Source: Ooceraea biroi (Eukaryota; Arthropoda; Insecta; Hymenoptera; Formicidae). From it: a stretch of 64,000 bases of DNA. The first letter of the stretch is position 1. Every line of letters begins with the position of its first letter. Position numbers and translations under genes: made by a program. Below the pieces are notes generated by a model, which saw nothing but the letters and a program-made list of their open reading frames with translations, had not been told where the DNA came from and did not search any database. The DNA lies in NCBI RefSeq assembly GCF_003672135.1, contig NC_039517.1, positions 1,984,001 through 2,048,000 of the forward strand. The letters run 5' to 3'. Positions 1-11,699 of this stretch are shown one piece after another.

Positions 1-2016
1 ACGCTAACCACGTCAGGTCCTTATAACATATTAGGTAAACCTGACATTTCTAGTCGGGACGTAGTCCAACAAATCGTCGTGACGTTTAACGCGAGATATT
101 CGAGGAGCAACTCGAGGAGTTACGTCGAGAAAGAAGTATCGAGTAGGACGCGATACGGCGTTAATCCAGCGCGAACGGGGGCACGAGAGGGTGAGCTTGC
201 ATTAACGAACGAAGAACGTGGAGCAAGCGGGACTCGGAAGATTTCCCGACGAACGACGACACGAGGGTGGGTTGGAGGAGGCAGGAGGAAGTGGGAAAGG
301 CGGCTGGCGCAGCCTCGGCACCTCGTAACCCGCGAGAGAGTCAATTGACTCCCGAGGGATTGAAGGATTTACGGTAAAGACAAGCAGCGTCGTAAAAGCC
401 GCGAGGCACCAGCGATGTCGTAAAAGAAGAAGCTTAATATCCTGCGCGAGCGTTTAAAGAGCGCATTTATACGGCTCACTTTTCATGATTGCGCACGAAT
501 GAATCGACGAGATCGAGCCTAACGCAAAATGCATCGAGCAGGAATGACGAAGGTCGAGAAATTAATCCAAAATAATTCGGGAATAACGAAGAACGCGCCC
601 TTGTACGTGACGTAAGCATACCTAACCGCAGCTACGAGCTCTCGACGCTCAAGACAAAACTTTAGCGGCTCGTCTTGCACGATTATCCAAAGCAAAGCTC
701 GTCATTGAACGCAGATAATTCTCTTTCGATTTCTAGGAGATTTGATCGCTCGCGTGGACCCGCTTTAAACTTCCGAGGATCGCAAGGATCGGAGATTCCT
801 CCGGGCGAGTGATAGACAAAGCGGAAGGAAAGGCGGGCAAAAAATCAATTTCCCGCGTTCCGCCGATGGAACGCGCGAGGGCGCGTTGTCGTGCATAAAA
901 TATCGACGCTGATAAAAGGAACACGGTAAGGGTAGTTTCTTGCGCCACGCAAACATCGCCGGGATCTACTCGACTGGTGACAGAAGCTAAAAGCCAGGCG
1001 ATGCACCGGAATACGTTTCTCGTTAAACGCGAGGAGAGTCTCGCGAGGAGTGTCCGCGATTTTCCAGCAAATGCGCCGAAATATATTATATTTGATCATC
1101 TCCGCAGTGCGAGATATAAATTTTACTCGCACACGAGTAAACACGGAGTACAGATTTTATTGGAGCAAAGCCTGCGTCTTTGGATAGAACTTGGATTGTC
1201 CGCGCTGAGAAATATATTCGCGCGATACTTACACTTACGATGTTGCGCAAAGTACAAGCGATACGCGTAAAGTATCCGAATGGAATAAAAATTTCACGAT
1301 TCGCGAGTATAAAGGCGCACGGAGCGCCGCAGCGTCGAAATAAAAATCGCGCCACCTCGCAGGCTCTCATTCTCTCCCGTTCCTCCCCTTTCTCGAATAA
1401 AATCCGCCTCTAAGTATTACCATCGCGGCGGTCGCCCCTACAAGCCACGTGAAACAGTAAACCGTGGCTCTCCGGCGGATACAATATCCGCTTTTAGCGC
1501 CGGCGAAAACAAGAACGCGCGACGGGAAGTCGCGAGCGCAAAATTGGTCGCTCCGACGCGACACATCCGGCCGCAGGATTGTCGGAAAAAAATTACCGTA
1601 CTACTCTCGGTAACCTGATCCCCTCCTCCGGCGACGGGGGATGGTTATTTTCGATTATTCGAGAGGTGTCGCGTGACACATCTCGCGAGCTCTGCGAATC
1701 GCGAATTTTCCATCCCGCGAGAAACATCCGGGATTAAATGATACCCTTTGCAGCATGCAGTAATCTGCCTCGCGTAGTCGCCATGTAATCACTGCAGCGG
1801 GGAAAATAGATACTTCAACGCGGAATATAATATTTGTCGGACGGATTTTGCTCGATAGCCGAGGCTAATGAAAACGCGAGCGGGAGATCCGCTCGTCCGC
1901 GAGACGAGTATTGTAAACGTCAGCACATTTATATGTACGGTACACCTCGGCTAATATTCGTTTTCCTTTCATTTCGTTCGAATCGCGCGCGGATTAACGC
2001 TCGTCGATCGTTCCCG
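1..2016. other. No supported gene; unique-looking CpG-rich DNA
   Basis: I read both strands and found no domain, splice-bounded exon, RNA gene or terminal-repeat structure. Open frames up to about 100 codons occur on both strands but have arginine/serine-rich translations typical of chance frames in CpG-rich DNA. A protein-like stretch begins just after this interval. Confidence 0.5.
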
Positions 2017-2023
2017 TGTCCAG

Positions 2024-2170
2024 GCATCAGGGGAGGATGGGGAGAGGTCAAAGAGCTCCTCTCCGAAGCGGAGAGGGTTCTCGACAGGGCACGCGCCGCT
2101 CTCGCGGGGACGGAAATCGCGACGCTCCTCGCTAAGATCGAGGCTGGCAGGATTTCCGGAAGCTCCCGCC
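2024..2170 (+). other. Coding-like segment, possible partial exon
   Basis: This stretch lies inside a 312-codon open frame (about 1834-2772) that otherwise looks random. Here the translation turns helix-like and rich in Glu, Leu, Ala, Arg and Lys (for example KELLSEAERVLDRARAAL), with mostly G or C at third positions. A pyrimidine-poor but usable AG lies at 2022-2023. I see no good donor downstream, only a weak GTGCTT near 2173. I do not recognise the protein. It could be an exon, an exon relic, or chance. Confidence 0.2.
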
Positions 2171-2816
2171 GGTGCTTAAGTATTTTTACGAGGTCTTACG
2201 GCACGCCCGAGTTTTATGCAACGCGGCTCTGTACCGTATACCAGATTATTCCCGATGCACGTCCGGGAATTACATGCAGTTCACCCCTACTTCATACCAG
2301 TACGTACGCCTGGGGAATTATGTTCCTCGGGCCGCGTGAACGTAAAAATCCGCATCAAACTTTTATACACGGCTCCATTTGCCTTCGATATTTCTCCCAC
2401 GCCGCCTCCGTGGTAACCCCGTCGTGTTCCCCGCGTTCGTCGAATCGTCGGGACGCGAATCCCCTCGCGATGCCGAGTCACGTCAAGAAGAGTCAAGTCG
2501 GCTATTGCGATCGGCGATGCTCTTTAACTGGCTCTCGAACATTGAATTTTTATTTATCAAGAAACGGAGAAATGCACGGATTAAAGCAGTCTATGTATCT
2601 GTATCTGTCGACAGTCCGAGCTGCTATTTTTGCAGACAAGTTCCGAGATCTAGAGTGGTCCCTGCAGTCGCGAGCAAGCTATGCTTCAAATCAAATCGAA
2701 GACAAAAGAGGTTCAAGTGCTTTTATTATTCTCTCGTCTACCTTCAATTATATACAACACTCTACGTATTAAAATGTTGTCAACGACTCTTTCCACGAGT
2801 CTAATAATTGAATATA

Positions 2817-3722
2817 GAGGAGAATCCCCTATTATGAGATATGCTCCTAATATGAGATAATGGGGTTTCTGCTAAACTAGTGAGCACTATCTGTTAGTTC
2901 CACCATGATCTTATTACTCTTGGTGTAAAATGTATTTAGTGAAAAATTCATTGTTCGTTATTGCGTTTAGCCTTTGCAAGAAAAGGTTTGTGAAATTGTG
3001 AACATGTCAAAGGAACTTGAGGTTAGTCTTTAAACCTTGTTTATTACATAATAAAGAAATGGTTGGCAATAAATTCAGTATGCAATGATAGAGTAGAATC
3101 GTAGTGACAGGAAAATACGCGATTTGTTGAATTGCTTAATTGTGGAGGTTAGATTTCATGATCGCGGAACCGCTAGGCGCGTGGCTCGTATAATGAGATA
3201 TTCAGGGTACTCTTAATATGAGATAATTATTGCTCGAATATGAAGAGTATATAGTGTAATAAAAAGAAAGAAAATACTACTTAAGGTTAAAGAAAAGTTA
3301 ATACGAATTTATATTACGAAGTTTTGTATTTAATTTTTATAGAATCTGACTATGGAGGTTAGAGAAACGAGGAAGCGTCGACAGTGGAATCGTGAAGATT
3401 TGGCGAAGGCTGTGGCAGCAGTATTTTTATAAAACTATCTAATAAAGTTTTTTACTTGCAATACTGATGTATTTTGCACTTTTAACACCGATTTCTCGAG
3501 GTATCTTATATTAGGAGCACACTTTCTCGATCCTGCGTAAAGCTCTTTTTTCAAATTTTTTAAATTTTCAGAAAAAATAATATTTAAATTAGATTTTTCA
3601 TTTCACCAATCTAAAGCTTATTAAATTCTCTTCAAGATAACGTATTAAATTTTTAAATTCTGCCTATAGATTTCCTTACATTCGGCAAAATCGATATGGT
3701 ATCATAATCGGGGACTTTCCTC
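2817..3722 (+). mobile_element. Pogo-like non-autonomous DNA transposon, copy 1
   Basis: The element has imperfect terminal inverted repeats: GAGGAGAATCCCCTATTATG at the left, and GAGGAAAGTCCCCGATTATG reading inward from the right. TA lies on both sides (2815-2816 and 3723-3724), which suggests a TA target duplication. Subterminal ATGAGATA motifs recur in both orientations. Two further near-identical copies are in this window at 37242-38149 and 62966-63881. Compared with copy 3, this copy lacks two bases in the right terminal repeat near 3700. It carries a very small two-exon gene (see 3004-3432). The pogo assignment rests on the TA duplication and the HTH-like peptide and is an inference. 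Confidence 0.8.
3004..3432 (+). pseudogene. Two-exon mini-gene for an HTH-like transposase N-terminus (copy 1)
   Basis: Exon 1 starts at the ATG at 3004 (MSKELE) and runs into a GTTAGT donor at 3022. A TTTTTATAG acceptor ends at 3342. Exon 2 continues in the same frame through an internal ATG at 3352 to a TAA at 3430-3432, with an AATAAA signal at 3441. The exon 2 peptide has an RKRRQWNREDLAKAVAAV core. The basic start, the Trp, and then a Leu/Ala helix resemble the pipsqueak-type HTH at the N-terminus of pogo/jerky transposases. The catalytic domain is absent. The donor here is GTTAGT, weaker than the GTAAGT in copy 3. It is either a truncated transposase or a small DNA-binding peptide; the family assignment is from motif shape only. 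Confidence 0.45.
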
Positions 3723-3724
3723 TA

Positions 3725-6093
3725 TAAATATAGCCAAATTAATTTCGATCTTCTCGATGAACGTCATCGGGAATGAAAATTGATCGTTCCCAACGACGAG
3801 ACGATGATGGATGCGTCTTTTGTCGAGCGCTCGGGTACAAGACTTGTTAAACGCGTCGGCTCACGCCGACGGCGTCGCGGCGCCGTAGCTCGCGCATCGA
3901 CAGCTTCCCGGCGAGGCGTTTTAAAGAGGGGGACCATGCCATCTAAATATAATGTCGTAAGCCTGCTCCGGCTTGACAGCGACACGACCGGTCGTATAAA
4001 GCGGCGGTCGAGAACCTCCCTTTCTCCTTCCCGCGGCTCTGAGGCCTGTCTCTCTCTCACCCCAGACCTGACGCCAGGGCTAATGCGTTGTCACGAGCCG
4101 CACGTGTGCCGCGTCTCCACGTTAGATGCTCTCGACGTTCTCCCTCGATGTTCCGCGCGCGTTGCTTACACGTCGCGACGAATCCGGCGATTAGTCGCGC
4201 GGGACGCCGCGCACGCCGCCCGGAAATTGGCCGCCAACCCGTTCGGATCGCCTCGCACCAGCCGCCACTCCGCAAACAAACACGAAGGTTTTCTCTGTCG
4301 CCCTGTCGACCCTCTTTGATCCATCAAACCGAATCTCGCTTTCTCTCTCTCTCCCTTACGCTCTTCCTCGCGTTCGCCGCGCAGAAGTTTATTTTTAATA
4401 GGCTTTCGTGCTTGACTCGGCGCGACACAATATCGTCGGGGTCCCCGCAGTTTTGCCTGAAATAATTCCCGTGATCTTCGGTGATCTTCGTGGAAAAGTC
4501 CATCGCGAGAGCCTCAAACACGCGACGGATCCAATTCTCCGGGACCGTGAAACTTCGACGGCGGGAGAAACTTTGCACCTGCGATGATCTTCGCGGCCGA
4601 TTTCGAGGGGCAGAAAGCAACGCAGGAACGCAACGCGGGATACATCTCGATCTCACCCCCGGAGACCTGTCGAGCTTCATTAAAATCGACGGAGGAAGAG
4701 AGACAGAGAGAGAAAGAGAATGGAGTACTTTGACGGTATAATAACAAAGGGGCATGTCGATAATGCCTGCTCGGGACAATTTCCGCAGCGCGTAACGAGG
4801 GTACAATACGGCCCCGAGACCCCGTGTTCCTCGGCGCGGTACCAAGCGGCGTAGCACACCCCCGGCGTGCTCGGGGACAAATTCGAAACTTTCCGGAACT
4901 ACTTTCTGCAATGTTATCGAGTTCGAGGGAGCGTAAAGCGGGAAACGCCTTCTTAGGGGCATTTTTCTTACGTAGCGGAAAATGAGTTGAAAACTTATGT
5001 GAAGCCGGGGTTATCCCTTGGAGATAATAAAGCGGGTACCCTGAAAACTCACCCGGATGACGCTTCTCAGCCCTCTCTCTCTCTCTCGCTCCTTTCTCCC
5101 ACGGCTCTAAAACCAACAAACGGCCCAGACCGAAGCCGCTCAAGCGGTTAACGAACGAAACTTGCGCGACGTACCAGCGACGCGACGTCGTCGTCGTCCA
5201 TAATTGAAGCCACGTGCGCGCGAAACGTCGCAAAACCGCCCTCGTCGTTCAATATTCCATCCCGCTTCCGCATTGCCACCTTACCTTCTCCAAACCGATT
5301 CGACGATCGCAAGAGCCACCCTCGAATTTCTCGCGAGACTGAAAGACAAATTCCCAGAGGTGTCTCTTCCGCAGCGATAAAACTGGGAGAACGCGCTCTT
5401 CCTCGCATCTTTGCGAAGATTCGCAAGTGAATTTTTATCTGTAATGAAGACAAGGCAGAGGGGGCAGGGAGGGCATCGGGCCAAGAGGGTTCGCGCGAGA
5501 TTTACGCGCGGTGGACGATATTAATGAACGACAAGATATCCCGGCGTCATCGTTCGTCACGTCAGCGACTATCGGAACGCGCCGCCACGCAGCCGGGCGC
5601 GTCATCCTCGAATAATTTGTCACGTTGCGAGCAATAATTCAGAAACGGCATTCCCCTCTGCCCGCTCGATCCCTGACGCGAGCGGTTGTTGGCTTAAACC
5701 AGCAATAATCGTCGGTCATTTGTCAGCGAGAAGCCTCTCGCGCGCGCGAACCTAACGCGAGAGAAAGACAAAGAGAGAGAGAGAGACTGAATCCTTCATT
5801 CGAGGAGCCCAATTCTCGTTGCTCCACTTTCGAAAGTCCGGAAGCGAAACGGGAACGGGGCAAACAGGAAACAGGAAAAGTTGCCCAACTGTAAACTGTC
5901 GCAAGAGAGGAAGAAACCCCCGGACTCGGACTTTCCGCGCGCGCGCGCGCGCTTCGCGACAGACGGCGAGTAACGCGAAATTGAATTAACGTCCTGGACG
6001 GCAGACTTGTTTGCCGTGTCCTTGTACTTGCAATTAAAATGCTAACTTGCAATTAAAACAGCCAATGTTGAAGCGTCGAAAATCAAAACTCTG
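3725..6093. other. No supported gene; CpG-rich with short GA/CT and GC tracts
   Basis: This interval holds short pyrimidine or purine tracts near 4333, 4700, 5080 and 5770, and a GC alternation at 5937-5952. Long open frames on both strands (for example about 4514-5233 minus and 3780-4319 plus) overlap each other and have no recognisable domain. I treat them as chance frames. No terminal-repeat element is visible. Confidence 0.45.
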
Positions 6094-7101
6094 CACAGTG
6101 GGCTAGAATCGAAAAAAGCTGGCCAAAAGTCGAATTTTTTCAACTCTTGGAAATCTGTGCGTTTCGACCTTTTTTGATTCATGGATATCAGTATTTTCAA
6201 AACTGTGAATGGAGTTTCGTAGGAAAAATTTCCTTCCCATTAATCAACAATTAATAGGAGGCAACGCGTTAATGTTCCGAAAAACGAATTATGAATGAGT
6301 ATAGGCTATAGCTTACATTCTTGTATGCGGATGCAAGTAATTTTGCTTTTTACTCTATAAATAGAATTGAAACTCTTTTTCCAAACAGTTATAACCATTA
6401 AAAATGTTTGTTCATCAATTTGTGTTAATCTAAGTTTTTGGTTTCTTAAAATATAAGAAAGAAGTAAAGTTCAATATCATTTTTTTTAAATAGCTGTAAA
6501 AGGCTGTTTGGGATTCTTGTTTTATCATCTTGTGTAGGATTCAAACTAAGTATTTCCGTTTGAATTGTGCACACCAACGCACACCTTTGCGTTATATACA
6601 GGATGTTTCATTTTAATTTTCATATCGTAATAACTCGAAAATTTGGCGTTTTGGTAAAAAATGTTTGAAATGAAAGTTGTAGGTTTTTAAGTGAAGTATT
6701 ACATAGCAATACCAGTATGACCTTGATAGTGTTGTCAAGATCATGTACAGATCACCGTGAAATTTTTAAATGCCGCGAAACGTACGACGCGGCGCGGTAG
6801 CGACTGTAACTTTCAAGCTTCATAACTTCGAAGTATTTAACGGATAAATACTTTGTTATAGTGTTCTGAAAAGCTCTTGAGATAAGCTACAAAAATATCT
6901 AATGAAAACTGGAGGTTCCCATTTAAAAAATTCAAGGTAACCTTTGCGTGACCTTGGCAACGCTATTCAAGGTCATACTAGTATTATTATCTAATACCTG
7001 ATTTAAAACCCTGTAACTTTTATTTGAAACATTTTTTTCTAAAACGTCATGTTTGCGAGTTATTACTTTTGGCCAGCTTTTTTCGAGTTTAGCCCATTGT
7101 G
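6094..7101. mobile_element. Transib-like non-autonomous DNA transposon
   Basis: The terminal inverted repeats are about 37 bp. The left starts CACAGTGGGCTAGAATCG; the right, read inward, starts CACAATGGGCTAAACTCG. Both continue into a shared AAAAAAGCTGGCCAAAAGT. The CACAATG start matches the CACWATG terminus known for Transib elements, relatives of RAG1. Transib makes 5-bp, often CG-containing duplications; here the flanks are CTCTG (6089-6093) and CGCTG (7102-7106), a 4-of-5 match. No transposase can be read. A second inverted repeat lies inside (see 6627-7066). Confidence 0.6.
6627..7066. repeat. Nested palindromic repeat inside the Transib-like element
   Basis: Imperfect inverted arms lie at about 6627-6738 and 6955-7066. 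Each arm starts GTAATAACTCG and includes ATGTTTGAAATGAAAGTT-like and TATGACCTTGA-like stretches. A CAGGATGTTTCATTTTAA start just before the left arm resembles termini of many insect miniature elements. The spacer includes a CpG-rich patch near 6780. This is either the element's own long subterminal repeat or an older insertion. Confidence 0.5.
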
Positions 7102-8409
7102 CGCTGGCTGAAAAAGTGCCCGTGGCATTTTTCGAATCCGCCGCGCCGATAATCCATCCCCGAATTAATCAAATCTCCCGCACGTCCGCTTTTTTCCACG
7201 CGCTTCCTTATTACGTTGTTAATTTCAGCCCTAGCCCTCATTTTTATTAAATCGAACTGCGACGCATTAAACGCATTCACTTCGCAATCGCGATCGCTAC
7301 CGACCGCGCATATTGATATTTTCGATACACAAATTAACGAAAAACAAAACCGGCGTGATCAAACGGACGCATCGATGCTCCTTTCACGTCGCGCGCGCAT
7401 GAATTTATTATGTTGCGTTAATTCCACTTTTAATCAACCCCGAACCAATAAAATTTAACGTAGCAATGGCATTTGAGTTTATCTCAGGATCGCAAATCGA
7501 TCAAAGATAAATGGACAATCATCTCGCGACCTTCTCCAATTACCATTTATCATGCATGCATAACATGTTTTAATAATCTCCGTTCCGGCGAATTTTAACC
7601 AATTAAACGTAACGCGGCGACAACGTCGGGCGCATTTATCTCGAGATTGCGGTTTCGCCGAGCGGAATCCAGGGAGGATAGACAGAGCATGGCGAGGGTA
7701 GCGGTCGACGGACTTCCAGATAGAGCAATAGGCTTCACTCTAATCCCAATTCCTTCCCCTTTACGATCCGTTCCGATGGCCAGTGGGACTTATTTCTGCC
7801 TCAATAAGCGGATATATCCCTCCGCGCTCGGCGGCTGATTTACCGGGCGAGTAGCCGGAGGATCGCGGGGTGCGAGGGGGTGTAGGTCGCACGTGGAGGA
7901 AGAGGACATAGGGCGACGGAAGTGGTGCTCCTTGCGAGCCGGACTTTCCGGCTCTCAGCCCGCGTAGATACGGATCTCCGTCTCTGTGATTGGCCGCGTT
8001 ATTTCCGGGCCATCTCGCGCACGCCGAGCGAGCGTTCTCAGCGTCGGGTCACGGATCGCAGAACCGGAAGCGACCGGCTGTACGCTCGGCGAAATTGGAA
8101 CGAGAGAGCTCTGTGTCTCCGCCTTTCGCGCTCGGACAAGCGGCTGGAGCGATCGCACTCCGAATCCACTCCCCTCCGGAGGGCAAACTCACGTATAATA
8201 CTTCCTCCCGAGCCACGTATGCTCGGAGCAACCCCTTCACGACTGCCAGCCACCGTGTCTTTTCCCCTTCTTCCACGAGATCCTAGTTTCCGGCCACTTT
8301 TGTCGGTCGCACTCGTGTCTGATCAGAATCGTCCGTTTCCACTTGACACCGAGCTTCTGTGCTTTAAGCGCCTCTCAGAAACTTTTTCTGGTACTAGTCT
8401 TTGTTTTAA
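7102..8409. other. No supported gene
   Basis: This is CpG-rich DNA. The frames at 7647-7838 and 7922-8413 (plus) overlap equally long frames on the other strand, and their translations are Arg/Ser/Pro-rich. I could not find a splice-bounded exon, a promoter motif I would trust, or a repeat. Confidence 0.4.
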
Positions 8410-9600
8410 TTAATGTATCATTTTTAGGAACATTATTGGAGACACTCCTGAATCCTCAATAATTAATTAATCAGATAAATCGAGGTTTTATTATAATTGC
8501 GACCGGTATTTTTTTGTTACTCGGCTTCACCTGACGCAGCCGGGTCCGCGGCTGTCAGGTCGCTAATTTATTAAAATATACTAAGACGATATATGTACTG
8601 GGCGCCAACTGATTTTTATAAAACCAGTAAAATTAATAAGGTCTCAGGGGGTGGATAATTGGGAGGACCCTTTTTATATAATATTGATTATCGGAACAAT
8701 ACTATACTCTACATAATATAGACGATCGACAAGATATGAGTGAGAAATAAATAAAAACGTTAGATGCAACTTCCAATACTATATAATATAAATTTGCTTT
8801 AGGCAGAATTGTACAAGTTTAGAGTACTCACAATTCACGACGGGAGGTCTCTTACTCTGTCAGCCTTTAGTAGGTATATTATTTTGCAGTCTCAACTGTA
8901 ACCGTCTACGGATGATAGTATGTTATCAAACGGCGATCCGGCTTCTCGGGAGTTGACTCCTGGATCCTGTTAACTTTAGACAAGCACAGCCATCACAAGA
9001 GTGCCACACGGTGATCCTGCTCCTTCGAGCATAGACCGGGTACGGTGCCGTCGGTCATTTGCGCATGCGTTCCTTGCCATCGATGGATCGATGTCAATCG
9101 ATATTTGATGTTGACAGTCGATATAATTGGGCATACGCCCCTGGTCATCGTCCATCCTCGTCTGTTCTGTGGGTGGAAACACACCTCGCTGTTCTTTCTT
9201 CGCTCCCGTCCACATCGGTCGCCTTCTCACTGCGTCTCCTTCGTCCACAATTCGGTGACCAGAATTGAGAGAACCTCCCGTTTGTCGAAATATGAGCAGT
9301 ACAAGGTTTATAATGCAACAATTCAATAATATAATACAATAATTTAACAATTCATACAACAGTTTCAAAAATCAATGATAACTTTCAATAATTTCAAGAA
9401 TTTCAATGACATTAATAGTATATAGAAAAAATATAACCACACATAAACACGAACATTTACCAAATAAATATATATATAATAAAATATTTACAATATTTGT
9501 ATTATTACAAATACTTCCGACGAGCCGGATCACGTCGACGTTGGGGGAATAAACTTACACTGTCACATAATTAATTCTTACTAACAATAAGACACAATTC
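8410..9600 (-). other. AT-rich insertion-like block, possible LTR-element fragment
   Basis: Base composition drops sharply to AT-rich at about 8410 and recovers at about 9600. On the minus strand, TTGGCGCCCAGTACAT starts near 8621. TGGCGCCC is the start of a common tRNA-Lys primer-binding site, and the roughly 1 kb upstream of it on that strand could be an LTR. I cannot find a matching second LTR, a polypurine tract, a target duplication or any gag/pol coding. The evidence is the motif and the composition step only. Confidence 0.25.
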
Positions 9601-9902
9601 CCTAATGCTTCATAAACTATTGTATTCGGTTCAGCAAGATCCACCTTCAAAAGAATCGACGAATCCGTCCGTTCACCTATCTTTAGTGCATCTAATTTCG
9701 TATGCGAGGGTCTTCCAAGAGCGAATCGCGCGATCGAAGCTTTCGGCGTCCGCTATCCGCAACTCGACCACACCGTCTGGCGATTCCTCGCGATACGTGC
9801 ACGCGTGTATCCGCTTCCATCTCTGGCAGACCTTCTTTTCCACCGTTTCCCGCTCGCGTTTGGTCCTATTCACGATGTTATCGCGCTGCCGTGTTTGCCG
9901 CG

Positions 9903-9938
<36 letters not shown>

Positions 9939-10485
9939 GCTCTTCGCGTTGCGGCAGGTTTCCGCCGCGTTCCGCTCCGAACTTCCTATCAAGTTCGATC
10001 CCTTCCGCGAGCCTCGAAGCAACCCCGACTCCTTCGACGGACCGGGCACGCTTCCACCCTCCCTGCGTCCCTCCCCCTGGCCGGCGATACCGACATCATC
10101 GGTCCTCGGCGAAGTTTGGGAATACCTCGGACCGCATCCCGAGGCGCTCTCCCGCCGACCCATTTTCCAGCACGGAAATCCACCAGGAAATCCGATATCA
10201 CTGCTGCCGGAAGACCCGTCGAATCTCTCATCGATCGATGCGCCCTTTAATTTCGCGAACACGTGCGCGAGGAACTCTTCTACGAACCAGCCAATCGACG
10301 ATGGCAGAATTTCCAACGCTAACAATTATGATCATTAATAAATTCAGGAGAGGGAAATGAAAACTAAAGTTTGAGTCTTCATTCGCGGAAAGCTTGAAGC
10401 GAAACGGAACCTCGTGTCCGAAACGTGGAGAAAATATTAGCAATCCGCATCCGCGCGCGAAACATTTGCAGGCATATCGTGCGGA
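9601..10485. other. No supported gene; contains a CT microsatellite
   Basis: The long plus-strand frames here (about 9605-10360) run through the CT tract at 9906-9936, which adds Ser/Leu runs. The opposite strand is equally open. No conserved motif is visible. Confidence 0.45.
9906..9936. repeat. (TC)n microsatellite, 31 bp
   Basis: About 15 uninterrupted TC units. Confidence 0.95.
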
Positions 10486-10489
10486 TTAA

Positions 10490-11695
10490 GGGGGTATTCT
10501 AGTGTAGCATGTCAGAAAAATCGAATTTTTTGGCATATTTTGCAAGTATATGGTATGGAAAATATGTCTGCGAGAAGATTTAGCCCGATTCGCAAAATTA
10601 ACAAAGTAATAGCACCTAATAGAAAATAACCTCTGGCGCGCGCTCGGCGGTTGGACCGCGCGGCACACAACAGAGCATTTTGTTAGTATTTTAGGTAGGG
10701 TCGGAAGATCGTTATTCTTTGAAGGTCGTACATTTGAATTGGAGCCTTTGTATAGTACAGGTTATATAGTACAATGAATCTCTAAATTCATTGATTTGGA
10801 CTTTTGCTCCAAAACATCTCCATGCTGGCGTGAAAGTTGTTTAAATAGAACATTCTAGGCAGTTATAATTTTCAATAAAGGATTTATGTCAATTTTAAAA
10901 CTTATGAACGTGATGGGAGTTAGTATTGGTCAGCAAGCGGTGATGTACGCAAACTCCCGAAACGAAGCTCGTATCACCCGCTCGGAGTGGCGCTCCACTA
11001 ACTTCTCTCGAGATCAGAGAATGAATCGCAGGGAAGAGAGATCAGCTCTGCAGGACTTCTACGAACAAGAGGAATGCCCCCTGTATGGCCCTGGACTAGC
11101 CGATTGATCGTAAGTAACATTATCTCTATGTAATCAGTATGAAAAACTTTAAACGTGTTTTTCTCGAAACCATGTTTTTCAAATTGGTTCCCATGATATC
11201 TCAAAAACCAGTTAATCAATTGACTCAGGCTTTTGCACACATCTTCAGTATATGTGTGGCTGTAGCCCCTACCACAATCAAGTCGAAATATTGTTTTCTG
11301 GAATTTCTACAGCCCTTCAATGGTGAAAAAAATGGCACAAATCGAAACTTAATTTTCTCAATGAAGTCATGTTTTAAATTTTCAACATTTTTTTTCATTC
11401 TGGTACCTGCTATAGCCACACTCATACTAATTAAGAATCTCTTTGGTTTTTTTGTTTCAGATGAGCAGAACAGCTGAAATCATGGGAACCATGGACCAAC
11501 TTTTTTTTTCATGTTCTTATTTAATATCATGTGCAGCGCTTATTTATAGTTATTGTCTAATACAAAAATTTGGAAACATACACTAAATATGTATGAATAA
11601 GCAGGGAAAACCCTGCCTCAAAAACCCTTATACTTTTTTCAAAACAAATTCACCAAAATAGCATACAAATTCCGCTTTTACACTAGAATACCCCC
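10490..11695 (+). mobile_element. Kolobok-like DNA transposon remnant flanked by TTAA
   Basis: The terminal inverted repeats are a perfect 17 bp, GGGGGTATTCTAGTGTA, on each end. TTAA is duplicated at 10486-10489 and 11696-11699. TTAA is the target of Kolobok and piggyBac elements. The internal peptide at 10886-11107 favours Kolobok. An intron-like interval runs from GTAAGT at 11110 to TTTGTTTCAG ending at 11460. At 1.2 kb the element is too short to be autonomous. Confidence 0.7.
10886..11107 (+). pseudogene. C-terminal fragment of a Kolobok/Mutator-like transposase
   Basis: This is a 73-codon frame from an ATG. It reads MNVMGVSIGQQAVMYANSRN, then an Arg/Glu-rich segment (DQRMNRREERSAL), and ends LYGPGLAD at a TGA. 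A small-polar/basic stretch followed by a terminal Y-G-x-G-[IL]-x-[DE] is how I know the C-terminus of Kolobok-type (Mutator-like domain) transposases in insects. The catalytic core is missing upstream, so this is a remnant. A clean GTAAGT donor follows the stop within 3 bp. The TTAA duplications of the surrounding element agree with the assignment. The family call is from memory of motif shape, not from a search. Confidence 0.45.
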
Positions 11696-11699
11696 TTAA

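Noticed and set aside
4324..5233. Minus frames of 212 and 239 codons
   Set aside because: They overlap each other in different frames and have Arg/Ser/Pro-rich translations without motifs; typical chance frames in CpG-rich DNA.
9605..10360. 251-codon plus frame
   Set aside because: Runs through a CT microsatellite, has overlapping long frames in the other plus frames and on minus, and no domain.
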